From the NCBI RefSeq assembly GCF_000335475.2, contig NZ_ANAH02000004.1:496001-560000 (forward strand): a stretch of DNA of 64,000 nucleotides, given 5' to 3'. This document shows, piece after piece, positions 47,459 through 56,340 of this stretch. The DNA comes from Cystobacter fuscus DSM 2262. GTDB taxonomy: Bacteria; Myxococcota; Myxococcia; Myxococcales; Myxococcaceae. Position numbers and translations under genes: made by a program. The first letter of the stretch is position 1, and the number at the start of each line of letters is the position of its first letter. Below the pieces are notes generated by a model. That model ran no database searches. It saw nothing but the letters and a program-made list of their open reading frames with translations, and was not told where the DNA came from.

Positions 47459-48262
47459 CTAGTGTCGCCCCAACGCCCTGTCCCAGGCAGCCAACTGCAT
47501 GGTCACCGTGTATTTCCATGCGCTGGAGACATCCTCGAAGTCCTCTGGGCGGAGTGCGCCGAGGCGCTCGCGAAGGAAGCCCGGGTCGCTGAGTTCCTCT
47601 CGGTGCTTGAATTCGGTGTCCACCTTGACCAATGCAGGAATCACCCGGATCAAGGCCTCCATGCAATCCTGTCGGGTCGCACGAGACATGTGCTCCACTG
47701 TCCGTGCCAACTGCTCGTGCACCGAGACAGGGCCTCCAGGGCACCACGCCTCCAGCGTCATGCCGTAGATGTCCTCCACCAACTCCTCCAGCGTGTACTC
47801 GCGATCAAACCAGAATGCGTAGCGCGGGCCTTGGAGGACGTCCCAGAAGCGCAGCAGCGCGGCGAGCCGCCTCGCCATGCGCTGTGCGCTGCGCGGCGGG
47901 GGAGGAGATACTGCATGGTGGAGTGCCCCCCACGGGGTGCTCAAGCTGAAGGACTCGAAGGCTTCCTCCATTCGCTGACGCTCCTCTTTCGGGACGCCGT
48001 CATTCAAGTACATGAAGACCTCGTCGAACAGGTGCACCCGCCAGCGGGGCTGGGGGATGATGTCGAACTCGGCCCCCGAATGCATGAGCAGCACCTCGCC
48101 GGGCGGCACCTGGAGCATCCGCCGGGGATGGGTAAAGGCTCCCGTCTTGAGGTACTCCCGGGCCCACCTGCGGCCCTCGGTTCTCACCGCGCGGAGGATG
48201 GCGCCGGTAGGACCGTGGAGCATCGCTGGAAACTCAAGCACCGGCATCTGTGACAGGGTCAT
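47459..48262 (-). CDS. Hypothetical myxobacterial protein
   Basis: 267 residues from ATG 48262, where codon bias becomes sensible; the upstream frame belongs to the neighbouring methyltransferase in another phase. I do not recognise a domain. It is hydrophilic, with Trp and aromatic residues evenly spread (FDREYTLEELVEDIYG, EDVSSAWKYTVTM), no signal peptide and no membrane segment. It lies 55 bp after the methyltransferase gene and may be in the same transcript. Confidence 0.65.
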   Translation of the reverse strand: MTLSQMPVLEFPAMLHGPTGAILRAVRTEGRRWAREYLKTGAFTHPRRMLQVPPGEVLLMHSGAEFDIIPQPRWRVHLFDEVFMYLNDGVPKEERQRMEEAFESFSLSTPWGALHHAVSPPPPRSAQRMARRLAALLRFWDVLQGPRYAFWFDREYTLEELVEDIYGMTLEAWCPGGPVSVHEQLARTVEHMSRATRQDCMEALIRVIPALVKVDTEFKHREELSDPGFLRERLGALRPEDFEDVSSAWKYTVTMQLAAWDRALGRH

Positions 48263-48317
48263 GGCTTTAGCCCTAACTTGAACGCTCGCGCATCGGGGGA
48301 GGTGCGCGGGCGGTGGC

Positions 48318-49040
48318 TCAGGACTCCTCGTCCGGGCCCGAGTCGCCGGGCTCGGTGTCGCCCAGGGGCATGCGCAGGGCGCGGGCTTTCTTCGCGCGCT
48401 TGCGGCTGAGCTCCACGCCCACCGCGTCCAGCCCCAGGTCATTGGCCACGGCGAGCACCGTGCCATGGCCACAGAAGGGGTCCACGATGCGGCGCGTGGA
48501 GGTGTTCTCCAGCACGTAACGGCAGGCGGCGAGGCACGCCTCCACGCCCATGCCGCGCGTCCACGTCACCTCACCCGCCTGGGGGAGCACGTCGGGGGTG
48601 GAGCGCGAGAGGTCGGCGCGCACGTCGCGCGAGAAGCACAACAGGTGCGAGTACGCGGGGCGTCCGAAGGTCGTCTGCCCCGCGGGGGCGCGGCACACCA
48701 CCTTGTGCCAGAGCAGGGCGTGTCCCTGTTGCTCGGCGGCCTTCTGCACCAGGTAGCCCTTGTCCACCCACGTCCCGTCCTTCTTGATGTCCGTCTGGTA
48801 GAAGATGGTGACGCCCTCGTCCGGGCAGCGCGAGAGCACGAGCGCCGCGGTGCGCACGAACCAGTCCTTCCACTCGGCGAGGGTGAGGGTGGGGAACTCG
48901 GACACGTCGGGCATGGAGGTGATGAGCGAGCACCCCTCGAGCACCCCCTGCGCCTCCAGCCACGCGAGCGCATCCGCGCAGTGCACCGTGCGCTCGCCTT
49001 GGGGAGCCTCCCGCTCCGCTCGCCGTTCGTCCGAGGTCAT
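48318..49040 (-). CDS. SAM-dependent methyltransferase, DNA-methylase-like fold
   Basis: 240 residues. SAM motif I is VDPFCGHGTVLAVAND, near the C-terminus (about 187-202). The catalytic-type motif SMPD comes first, near 41-44 (order as in beta-type N-methylases, though DPPY/SPPY is replaced by SMPD). FQTDIKK-like YQTDIKKDGTWVDKGYL is conserved in a small family of bacterial and plant methyltransferases. No restriction partner is adjacent, so a role in RNA, protein or small-molecule methylation is as likely as DNA. The gene follows the SDR gene by 4 bp. Confidence 0.72.
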   Translation of the reverse strand: MTSDERRAEREAPQGERTVHCADALAWLEAQGVLEGCSLITSMPDVSEFPTLTLAEWKDWFVRTAALVLSRCPDEGVTIFYQTDIKKDGTWVDKGYLVQKAAEQQGHALLWHKVVCRAPAGQTTFGRPAYSHLLCFSRDVRADLSRSTPDVLPQAGEVTWTRGMGVEACLAACRYVLENTSTRRIVDPFCGHGTVLAVANDLGLDAVGVELSRKRAKKARALRMPLGDTEPGDSGPDEES

Positions 49041-49044
49041 GCGC

Positions 49045-49806
49045 TCAGCGCCGCTTCACGTTGAAGGGGCCGAAGCCCTGGTCGGCGGGCATGACCTCGA
49101 TGACGTTGATGTTCACGCGCGGGGGGCGGGTGACGCACCACAGCACCACGTCGGCGATGTCCGCGGCGGTGAGCGGCTCCATGCCCTCGTACACCTTGCC
49201 CGCGCGCTCGGCGTCGCCCTTGAAGCGCACCAGCGAGAACTCCGTCTCCACCATGCCGGGCTGCACGTCCGTCACCCGCACGCGTGTGCCCGCCAGGTCC
49301 GCCTTCAGGTTCTGGGAGAACTGGTGCACGAACGCCTTGGTGGCCCCGTACACGTTGCCGCCCGGGTAGGGGTAGGTGGCCGCCACCGAGCCCAGGTTCA
49401 CCACGTGCCCCCGGTTGCGCCGCACCATGCCCGGCAGGAGCGCGCGCGTCACGTACACCAGCCCCTTGCAGTTGGTGTCGATCATCGCCTCCCAGTCATC
49501 CATGGACGCCTCGTGCGCGGGCGACTGCCCCAGCGCCAGCCCCGCGTTGTTGACGAGCACGTCCACGTCGGCGAACTCCGGCGGCAGGGAGGCGAGCGAG
49601 GAGTCGACCTCTTCGCGCGAACCGACGTCCAATACGAGACAGTGGGATGGGGTAGGGAGGCGTGCGGCGAGGGAATGCAACCGCTCCTCGCGGCGTCCCA
49701 CTAGGATGAGCCGCGCGCCTTCCTGGGAGAGCGAGAGGGCGCAGGCTTCACCAATGCCCGAAGTGGCCCCGGTCACCAGGGCTGTCCATCCTTGAAGCGT
49801 GTTCAT
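49045..49806 (-). CDS. SDR family oxidoreductase (YdfG-like)
   Basis: 253 residues from ATG 49806. The cofactor motif is TGATSGIG (12-19). The basic residues in GRREER just after strand 2 favour NADP(H). NNAG is near 87, catalytic Ser near 138 (LGSVAA), and YGATK near 151-155. The closest look is to YdfG-type 3-hydroxy-acid dehydrogenases, including the VRVTDVQPGMVETEF segment. It is first of a run with the methyltransferase (4-bp gap). Confidence 0.9.
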   Translation of the reverse strand: MNTLQGWTALVTGATSGIGEACALSLSQEGARLILVGRREERLHSLAARLPTPSHCLVLDVGSREEVDSSLASLPPEFADVDVLVNNAGLALGQSPAHEASMDDWEAMIDTNCKGLVYVTRALLPGMVRRNRGHVVNLGSVAATYPYPGGNVYGATKAFVHQFSQNLKADLAGTRVRVTDVQPGMVETEFSLVRFKGDAERAGKVYEGMEPLTAADIADVVLWCVTRPPRVNINVIEVMPADQGFGPFNVKRR

Positions 49807-49890
49807 GGTCGCCGATCCTACCGGCGCGGGGGAGGAGTGCACGTGTCTCATGACACCCGGAGTCTGATTCCCGTGGGTTCTCGCGTTAAC

Positions 49891-51195
49891 ATGGGCGTCA
49901 TGACGCCCGCTCGTGCTCTCAACGCGATCCACCTGCGCCAGGGCCATCCGGACTTCCTGGATCTGCCCTGGCACCTACCGCTGGAGGCCTGGAACCGCGA
50001 GGTGTGTCCGCGCCTGGTCGAGGTGCCGCGCGGTCTGTCGCGGCACACGGTCGTCTTCGTGAGCTACGGGGCGGAGATCTACGCGCTCAAGGAGCTGCCC
50101 ATGCCCATCGGCCAGCGCGAGTACGACGTGCTGCGCGGCCTGGAGGATCGGCGGCTGCCCTCGGTCACCCCCGTGGGGCACGCGCGCGTGCGCGCCCCGG
50201 ATCAGCCCGGCAACGAGGTGGCCATCCTCTTCACCCAGTACCTGAGCTCGTCGCTGCCCTACCGCGTGCTCTTCATGAACAAGGGCCTGGAGCGCTACCG
50301 CGAGCGGCTCCTCGACGCCATGGCCAGCCTGCTCGTGCGCCTGCACCTGGGTGGCTTCTTCTGGGGCGACTGCTCCCTGTCCAACGTGCTCTTCCGCCGC
50401 GACGCGGGCGAGCTGCAGGCGTACGCGGTGGACGCCGAGACGTCCGAGCTGCACGCGAAGCTGTCCGACGGCCAGCGCGAGCTGGACCTGATGATCATGG
50501 AGGAGAACGTCACCGGGGGCCTGGCGGACCTGGCGGCCATGGAGGAGGTGGAGCTGCCCGCGGTGCTCGACGTGTACGAGACGGCCCCGAGCATCCGCCA
50601 GCGCTACGAGCGGCTGTGGACGGAGATCAACAAGGAGATCCCCATCTCGCGCAGCGAGAGCTACCGCATCCACGAGCGCATCCGGGCGCTCAATGACCTG
50701 GGCTTCTCGGTGGGCGAGGTGGACCTGGTGGCCAGCGGCGACGGCAGCCAGCTGCGCATGCGCACCATCGTCACGGACCGCGAGTACCATCGCCACCAGC
50801 TGCACAACCTCACGGGCCTGGTGGCCGAGGAGCGCCAGGCGGCGATGCTGCTCAACGAGGTGCGCGAGCTGAAGGCCACGCTCACGCGCGAGCTCAACCG
50901 GAGCGTGCCCCTGAGCGTGGCGGCGTTCCGCTGGCTCGACGAGCGCTTCCGGCCCACCATCAACAAGTTCCAGAAGGACCTGGGCGCGGCGGCGGACGAG
51001 GCCGAGCTGTACTGCCAGGTGCTCGAGCACAAGTGGTTCCTGTCGGAGAAGGCCAAGCGGGACGTGGGCCTGGACGCCGCCATCAAGGCGTACGTGGCGC
51101 TGCGCCGTGAGCAGCCCGCCCCCGCGCTCCTGCGCTCGGAGAGCGCCCCCCTGGCGGCCCTCGTGGAGTCCACCCGGCGGCTTCCGTCCGCGTAG
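49891..51195 (+). CDS. DUF4032 protein (LPS kinase-like fold)
   Basis: About 434 residues; start at 49891 or at ATG 49900. The central part resembles small kinases of the lipopolysaccharide-kinase type: YALKELP (Lys near 60), GDCSLSNVLF near 155-164 in place of HGDLHPxN, and AVDAETSEL near 178 in place of DFG-like DxE. The second half is the DUF4032 C-terminal domain, rich in helices. The biochemical role of the family is unknown. The length and sequence look complete. It is divergent from the SDR gene. Confidence 0.82.
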   Translation: MGVMTPARALNAIHLRQGHPDFLDLPWHLPLEAWNREVCPRLVEVPRGLSRHTVVFVSYGAEIYALKELPMPIGQREYDVLRGLEDRRLPSVTPVGHARVRAPDQPGNEVAILFTQYLSSSLPYRVLFMNKGLERYRERLLDAMASLLVRLHLGGFFWGDCSLSNVLFRRDAGELQAYAVDAETSELHAKLSDGQRELDLMIMEENVTGGLADLAAMEEVELPAVLDVYETAPSIRQRYERLWTEINKEIPISRSESYRIHERIRALNDLGFSVGEVDLVASGDGSQLRMRTIVTDREYHRHQLHNLTGLVAEERQAAMLLNEVRELKATLTRELNRSVPLSVAAFRWLDERFRPTINKFQKDLGAAADEAELYCQVLEHKWFLSEKAKRDVGLDAAIKAYVALRREQPAPALLRSESAPLAALVESTRRLPSA

Positions 51196-51216
51196 CGCGC
51201 GGGCCCGGGCGGCGGC

Positions 51217-51819
51217 TCAACCGGGCTCGCCGCCCCGCTGGAGTCGCTCCTGGAGCCGCTCCTGGAGCCGCTCCACGTCCGCCTCGGTGTCCACGTCCAG
51301 GCCTCCGCCCTCGAGCGTCACCGGCTCCACCCGGCGTCCCCGGAACACGGCGCGCGCCCCCTGGTCCCCCTCGAGCGCGAGCAGCTCCGGGAGCAGGGCC
51401 GGGGAGAACAGGGCGGGCACCCCCACGACGCCCTCGTAGGCCGACGCGACGATGGGCGCCCCCGTGTCGCGCCAGGTGTGGGCCAGGGCGCGCAGGTGCT
51501 CGGCCGTGAGCAACGGCTGATCGCACGTGAGCACCAGCACCGCCGTGTCGACGCCCTCGAGCCCCTGGCGGATGGAGCTGGCGATTCCCTCCTCGGCGCG
51601 CGGGTTGTGGACGCAGGTGACGGGCAGGGAGGTCACGGCCCGGGAGACCTCCTCCGCGCGCGCCCCCGTCACCACCCGCACCGGGCCCAGCCCCGACTCC
51701 ACCGCGAGCCTCGCCGCCCGGTGCACGAGCGTCTCCCCCCGCCACTCGACGAGCTGCTTGGGCCGGCCGAGCCGCGAGGAGGCCCCCGCCGCGAGCACCA
51801 CCACCGTCACCGCTTCCAT
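51217..51819 (-). CDS. Molybdenum cofactor nucleotidyltransferase (MocA-like)
   Basis: 200 residues. The NTP-binding start VVVLAAGASSRLGRPKQLV (residues 6-24) is the MobA/MocA signature; NPRAEEGIASSIRQGL and LTCDQPLLT (DxP near 98) follow. The GxPALF motif and the C-terminal LDVDTEAD are present. MocA adds CMP to molybdopterin for xanthine-dehydrogenase-type enzymes. The XdhC-family gene, divergent at 51986, is functionally matched. The C-terminus has a short QERLQERLQ repeat. Confidence 0.88.
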   Translation of the reverse strand: MEAVTVVVLAAGASSRLGRPKQLVEWRGETLVHRAARLAVESGLGPVRVVTGARAEEVSRAVTSLPVTCVHNPRAEEGIASSIRQGLEGVDTAVLVLTCDQPLLTAEHLRALAHTWRDTGAPIVASAYEGVVGVPALFSPALLPELLALEGDQGARAVFRGRRVEPVTLEGGGLDVDTEADVERLQERLQERLQRGGEPG

Positions 51820-51985
51820 GCGCGCACCCTTTCTTCACTCGGCGCTGGGGGATTTCCCTGGGAGTGAAGCGTGAATGAGATTGGCGTCGAAAACACCGGG
51901 CAACTAGGTATGACCCCCGTATTTCATGCCACGGCCCGGCGTGTGCGACACTGGCCGCTGGAGCTACGAGGAGGCACGACGCCCC

Positions 51986-53179
51986 ATGCGAGAGTTGAGC
52001 GAGGTCCTCACCGCGTACAGGGCGGCCCGGGCGAGCGGAGAGCCGCTGCTGCTCGCCACGCTCGTGCGGGTGGAGGGCTCGACGTACCGGCGGCCCGGTG
52101 CGCGGATGTTGATGACGGGCGAGCGTCAGCTCGCGGGCGGCATCAGCGGTGGGTGCCTGGAGTCCGACGTGCTGCGCAAGGCGCTCTGGCGCACCGAGCA
52201 GGGCGAGGCGGTCGTCATCCAGTACGACTCGCGCGCGGATGACGAGTTCGCCTTCACCATGGGTCTGGGCTGCAACGGGCTCGTCGAGCTGCTCCTGGAG
52301 CGGTTGGAGGGCTCCCGGCCCCACGTGTTGGACTTCCTGGAGCGCAGCCAGGCCGAGCGGGTGACGGCGGCGATCGCCACCGTGGTCGTCTCGGGCACGG
52401 GGCGCGAGCGGGTGGGGGCGCGGGTGATGCGTGACGCGCTCGGGCGTACGGACTCGAGCGTCCAGGACGAGGCCCTGCGCGCGCTGTTGATGGAGGACCT
52501 GGCGCAGGCGCTCGCGAGCGGCCACTCGGGTTACCAGCGCCGGGAGACGGACACGTGCGTGGTGGAGGTGGCCATCGAGGTGGTGGCTCCGCCGGTGCCG
52601 CTGGTGCTCTTCGGCACGGGCTTCGACGTGCACCCGGTGGTGGAGCTGGCCAAGAACATTGGCTGGCACGTGACGGTGGTGGGTACGCGGCCCTCGGGCA
52701 ACCTGAAGACGCGCTTTCCCCGGGCGGACGCGTGGGTGGGCGCCCGCGCCGGCATGACGCTGGACGCGCTGAACCTGGACGCGCGCACGCTCGCGGTGCT
52801 CATGACGCACAACTTCACCGAGGACGAGGAGCTGCTCTCGCGGCTGCTGCCCTCGCCCGTGCGCTACATCGGCGTGCTGGGTCCCCGGCGCCGCCTCGAG
52901 CGGCTGCTCACGACGCTGGAGGGGCAGGGCATACGGCCGACGCCCGCGCAGCTCGCGCGGCTGTACGGGCCGGTGGGGTTGGACATCGGGGCGGAGGGGG
53001 CGGACGAGATCGCCCTGTCGATCGTCTCGGAGCTGCAGTCCTTCGTCGCCGGACGCGAGGGCGGGGCGTTGCGCCAGCGCACGGTGCCCATCCATCCGGA
53101 CCCGGAGCCCTTCGTCGCGCGGCCCCTGCCTCGCGCCGCGGAGAACATCGTCCAGGCCACGTGCGCCCTGGAGTCCTGA
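51986..53179 (+). CDS. XdhC/CoxI family protein
   Basis: 397 residues from ATG 51986 (GAGGAGG upstream). The XdhC N-terminal domain has LATLVRVEGSTYRRPGARM and GGCLESDV near 50. The C-terminal Rossmann-like XdhC_C domain has LFGTGFDVHPVVELAKNIGW and RYIGVLGPRRR, then GLDIGAEGADEIALSI at 325-345. XdhC protects sulfurated molybdopterin and hands it to xanthine-dehydrogenase-type enzymes. It is divergent from MocA, forming a maturation module, though no molybdoenzyme subunits lie in this window. Confidence 0.9.
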   Translation: MRELSEVLTAYRAARASGEPLLLATLVRVEGSTYRRPGARMLMTGERQLAGGISGGCLESDVLRKALWRTEQGEAVVIQYDSRADDEFAFTMGLGCNGLVELLLERLEGSRPHVLDFLERSQAERVTAAIATVVVSGTGRERVGARVMRDALGRTDSSVQDEALRALLMEDLAQALASGHSGYQRRETDTCVVEVAIEVVAPPVPLVLFGTGFDVHPVVELAKNIGWHVTVVGTRPSGNLKTRFPRADAWVGARAGMTLDALNLDARTLAVLMTHNFTEDEELLSRLLPSPVRYIGVLGPRRRLERLLTTLEGQGIRPTPAQLARLYGPVGLDIGAEGADEIALSIVSELQSFVAGREGGALRQRTVPIHPDPEPFVARPLPRAAENIVQATCALES

Positions 53180-53287
53180 TGCATCCGCCCAGGGGTGCCT
53201 GACCCTCCAGGTCATTCCGGCGGACATCACATTGGAAGTAGGGTGAACCCCACCTGGCGAGTCATGTCGCCAGATGGAGGTCACCCC

Positions 53288-54442
53288 ATGTTCGGTTTCA
53301 TCCCGTCCCGGCACCGGCGCGTCCCGCCCGGCACGGGGCAGCTGCTCTTCCGCGAGGAAGGCGTCGAGTACGAGCAGATCAAGTGTGTGGGCACGGGTCC
53401 CTACGGAGAGCTCATCTTCCTGGCCTGGCGGCACGCCGCGCACCACGGCTCCACCCCGGTGGTGGTGAAGAGCCTGGGGGGGTTGCAGCCCTGGAAGCCG
53501 CGCCGGCGCCTGGAGGCGGAAGCGCGGTTGCTGTCGGGGCTCGTGCATCCGGGGATCGCCCGCGTCCTCGGTTGCCACTCGCGTGGGACCCAGCACTTCA
53601 CGGTGTCGGAGTTCATCGAGGGCCACTCCCTGACCAAGCTGCTCGGCTACGCGGCGATGCGGGGCAGGCCCCTGAGCGAGGAGTTCGCCCTGTATGTCTG
53701 CGCCCAGGTGGCCGGGGCCCTCCATGCCGCGCATTCCATGCGGGGTGGGGACTTCCCGCCCTGGGGCCTGGTTCATCGCAACGTGTGCCCGGACAACATC
53801 CGGGTGGACCGCGGCGGCCAGCCCAAGCTCACCCACTTCGACCTCGCCGGGTGTCCCCTGCCGGGACGCGAGACGCTCACGGGGCTGACGGATCCGCTCG
53901 GAGACCCCGACTATGCCGCGCCCGAGCGGCTGTGCCCGCGGCTGGTGCGCGCGAGGCCGGATGCACGGCTGGACCTGTTCTCCCTGGGGCTCGTGCTGCT
54001 GGAACTGCTCACCCACAAGCACCTCTACTACGTGGCGACCGTGGACCAGCGCGTGGCGCGGCTCCTCCTGCTGCTCCGGCTCGCCGTCCACCCCATGTCG
54101 CGAGAAGAGGCCCGGTCGGTGGATCAGCTGGCGATCCGGGCCGAGCTCTTCCGTCCCAGTGACGTGGAGTACGCCGCGCGGGACGTCTCGGAGCCGGTGA
54201 AGGCGGTTGTCCACACGTTGCTGCGCCAGGAGCCCGGGGATCGCTACGTGACGGCCGCTGAAGTGCAGGCGGAGCTGCTGCGCTGCCTGAAGGGCCGGAC
54301 CCTCTGGTACGGCGCCTGGCGGGCCGCGCGGGAGGTCCGGCAACTGGAGCGCGAGGTGGCCCACCTGCCGCACGAGGCCCAGACCGTGGGCTCCTACAGC
54401 GCTCGCGGTGGAGACTCCGCGCGCTCCACGACGACCCGATGA
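53288..54442 (+). CDS. Hanks-type pseudokinase
   Basis: 384 residues from ATG 53288 (GGAGG 7 nt upstream). The glycine loop VGTGPYGE (35-41) and ATP-lysine K61 (PVVVKSL) are kept. The catalytic loop is HRNVCPDN (163-170), with Asn for the catalytic Asp, and DFG is replaced by HFD (183-185). APE survives as APER. With both the base and the magnesium Asp gone, phosphotransfer is unlikely; an allosteric or scaffold role is inferred. Its stop overlaps the start of the next kinase as ATGA, so the two are translationally coupled and probably interact. Confidence 0.88.
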   Translation: MFGFIPSRHRRVPPGTGQLLFREEGVEYEQIKCVGTGPYGELIFLAWRHAAHHGSTPVVVKSLGGLQPWKPRRRLEAEARLLSGLVHPGIARVLGCHSRGTQHFTVSEFIEGHSLTKLLGYAAMRGRPLSEEFALYVCAQVAGALHAAHSMRGGDFPPWGLVHRNVCPDNIRVDRGGQPKLTHFDLAGCPLPGRETLTGLTDPLGDPDYAAPERLCPRLVRARPDARLDLFSLGLVLLELLTHKHLYYVATVDQRVARLLLLLRLAVHPMSREEARSVDQLAIRAELFRPSDVEYAARDVSEPVKAVVHTLLRQEPGDRYVTAAEVQAELLRCLKGRTLWYGAWRAAREVRQLEREVAHLPHEAQTVGSYSARGGDSARSTTTR

Positions 54443-56274
54443 GCCGGGCGGAAGGACAGGCCCGGGGCGTGCACTCGCGCGGCGCCTTCGTGCTCCGGCG
54501 TCCGAGGGGCTGGAGGCGGGAGCGCGCCCGGGCGTTCGAGTTCCCGCGCCCGGGCGTGAACGTGGGTGGCTACCACCTGGAGGCGCGGCTGGGGACGGGA
54601 GGACAGGGCAGCGTGTACCGGGCGCGCCGCGAGGGCGGGGTATTCGCGGTGAAGCTCATTCCGCTGGCGCTCGCGCGCACGTGGGGGCAGCGGGAGCTGG
54701 AGGTGATGGCGCGGCTGAAGCTGCCCGGTATCGCGGCGCTGGAGGGACATGGACACTGGCCCGCGGTGGCGCCGCGCTTTCTCTTCCTGGTCACCCGGTA
54801 CGTGAAGGGCCGCACGGTGTACGCCTGGGCGCGGGAGACGAATCCCTCGGCGCGCGAGGTGGTGGAGAAGGCGCGGGCGCTGGTGGGGGTGCTGGAGGCG
54901 GTGCATGGCGCGGGCGTGGTGCACCGGGACGTGAAGGGCGACAACGTGCTGGTGCGCGAGGAGGGGGGCGAGGTGGTGCTGGTGGACTTCGGCGCCGCGA
55001 GCTACGTGAACGCTCCGCGCCTCACCGTGCTCCTGCCTCCGGGCACGCCGCGCTACCGCAGCCCCGAGGCGATGCGCTTCCTGCTGGGGCACTCGCGGGG
55101 CGAGCGCTACGAGTCCCCGCCGGGGGATGACCTGTGGGCCTTCGGGGTGCTGCTGTACTGGCTGCTCACGGGGAGCTGGCCCTTCGAGGGGACGGAGTGG
55201 GGGGCGGTGCTGCACCCGGAGCCGGAGCCCCCACGCGCGCGCAACCCCCGGGTGCCCGTGGCCCTGAGCGCGCTGTGCCTGCGCCTGCTGGCGAGGACGC
55301 CCGGGGAGCGCTTCGCGGACGCGGCGGCGGTGGGCGAGGCCCTGGAGGCGGCGCGGGCGGGGGCGGGGGCGGACTGGGAGGTGCCGTTGTGTGACGCTTA
55401 TGGGCCAGACACCGCCACCACGCACGAGGTGGCGCCGCTGGAGACGGACGAGGCCCTGGCCCGCCTCGAGCGGCTGGTGGCCCATGCCGAGCACCACCCT
55501 CCCGTGCGGGGCCGCCCCGTGGCCAGGGAGGAGTCCCTGGTGCCCGGGCGTTCCCCGAGGGGGTGGTGGTGGGGGCTCGGCGGGGTGCTGGTGCTGGGGC
55601 TGGCGCTCGGGGTGCTTCAATCCCTCTCGGGCCAGGAAATGGCGCCGCCGGGGAGGCCAATGGACGCTGAGGGGGGCGCGGTGTCCTCTCCCGAGGAACT
55701 CATCCCCGCGCCCGTCGTGGTTCCCACGATGCTCGGTAAGGAAGACACGCGCTTGAACAAGGACACGAAGACGAAGAAGGCCCTCGGACGCACGGCCCGG
55801 GTGGTGGGGGCGGGACTGGTGTGTCACGCCTTGGCGGGGTGCTCGGCCCCGCAGCGGCAGGTGTCGGCCACTCCGGAGCCGGCCGAGTGCCCGGCGGGAG
55901 CGGTCGAGGCTATGTCTCGTGAGTTGGCATTGCCCGTGGGCGAGAGAGCACTGGTCATGTTTGACAGCCGGCAGGTCAACAACATCCCCGTGCAGGAAGG
56001 TCTCGCACATGTGGAAATCGACTTGCGACATGGCCGCTGGGCGGGGCAGACCGGCATCTTCATTTCCGGGATGCTCACCGTGGGGCGGGACCGTGTGTAT
56101 GGCCGTTTCACCCAGGCGCGCATCAAGGGCGGAGAACCTTTTCCGGTATGTCTGGAGCTGACGGACATGTTCAAGGGGGGGCGAGGGGTGCTCATCCGGG
56201 AGCCCGGCAGGAGCCCAGACACGGTCTTGATCTACTCCTCGGAGTATGTGGTTGCCGTGAAGCAATTCAAATGA
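54439..56274 (+). CDS. Transmembrane Ser/Thr protein kinase
   Basis: 611 residues. The kinase domain (about 44-320) has all key residues: LGTGGQGSVY, K72, HRDVKGDN (D164), DFG (183-185), GTPRYRSPE and DDLWAFG. One transmembrane segment (WWWGLGGVLVLGLALGVLQS, about 380-400) puts the last 200 residues outside the cytoplasm. Within these is a second hydrophobic stretch ending LAGCSAP, which looks like a lipobox and suggests fusion of a former lipoprotein gene to the kinase. Coupled to the upstream pseudokinase and followed by a DUF2381 gene, a common myxobacterial arrangement. Confidence 0.88.
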   Translation: MSRAEGQARGVHSRGAFVLRRPRGWRRERARAFEFPRPGVNVGGYHLEARLGTGGQGSVYRARREGGVFAVKLIPLALARTWGQRELEVMARLKLPGIAALEGHGHWPAVAPRFLFLVTRYVKGRTVYAWARETNPSAREVVEKARALVGVLEAVHGAGVVHRDVKGDNVLVREEGGEVVLVDFGAASYVNAPRLTVLLPPGTPRYRSPEAMRFLLGHSRGERYESPPGDDLWAFGVLLYWLLTGSWPFEGTEWGAVLHPEPEPPRARNPRVPVALSALCLRLLARTPGERFADAAAVGEALEAARAGAGADWEVPLCDAYGPDTATTHEVAPLETDEALARLERLVAHAEHHPPVRGRPVAREESLVPGRSPRGWWWGLGGVLVLGLALGVLQSLSGQEMAPPGRPMDAEGGAVSSPEELIPAPVVVPTMLGKEDTRLNKDTKTKKALGRTARVVGAGLVCHALAGCSAPQRQVSATPEPAECPAGAVEAMSRELALPVGERALVMFDSRQVNNIPVQEGLAHVEIDLRHGRWAGQTGIFISGMLTVGRDRVYGRFTQARIKGGEPFPVCLELTDMFKGGRGVLIREPGRSPDTVLIYSSEYVVAVKQFK

Positions 56275-56340
56275 GGGGAGCGCGGGCCGGAACGCTCTGG
56301 GTCCGCTCCCCATCGCTTTCTCATCGAGGTTCAAGGCCCT

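Noticed and set aside
48318-49040. Restriction-modification methylase
   Set aside because: No endonuclease gene adjoins it, and its catalytic motif is SMPD, so the restriction role is not supported.
51083-54373. 1096-codon minus-strand frame
   Set aside because: Antisense to XdhC and the pseudokinase; both have clear domain motifs on the other strand.
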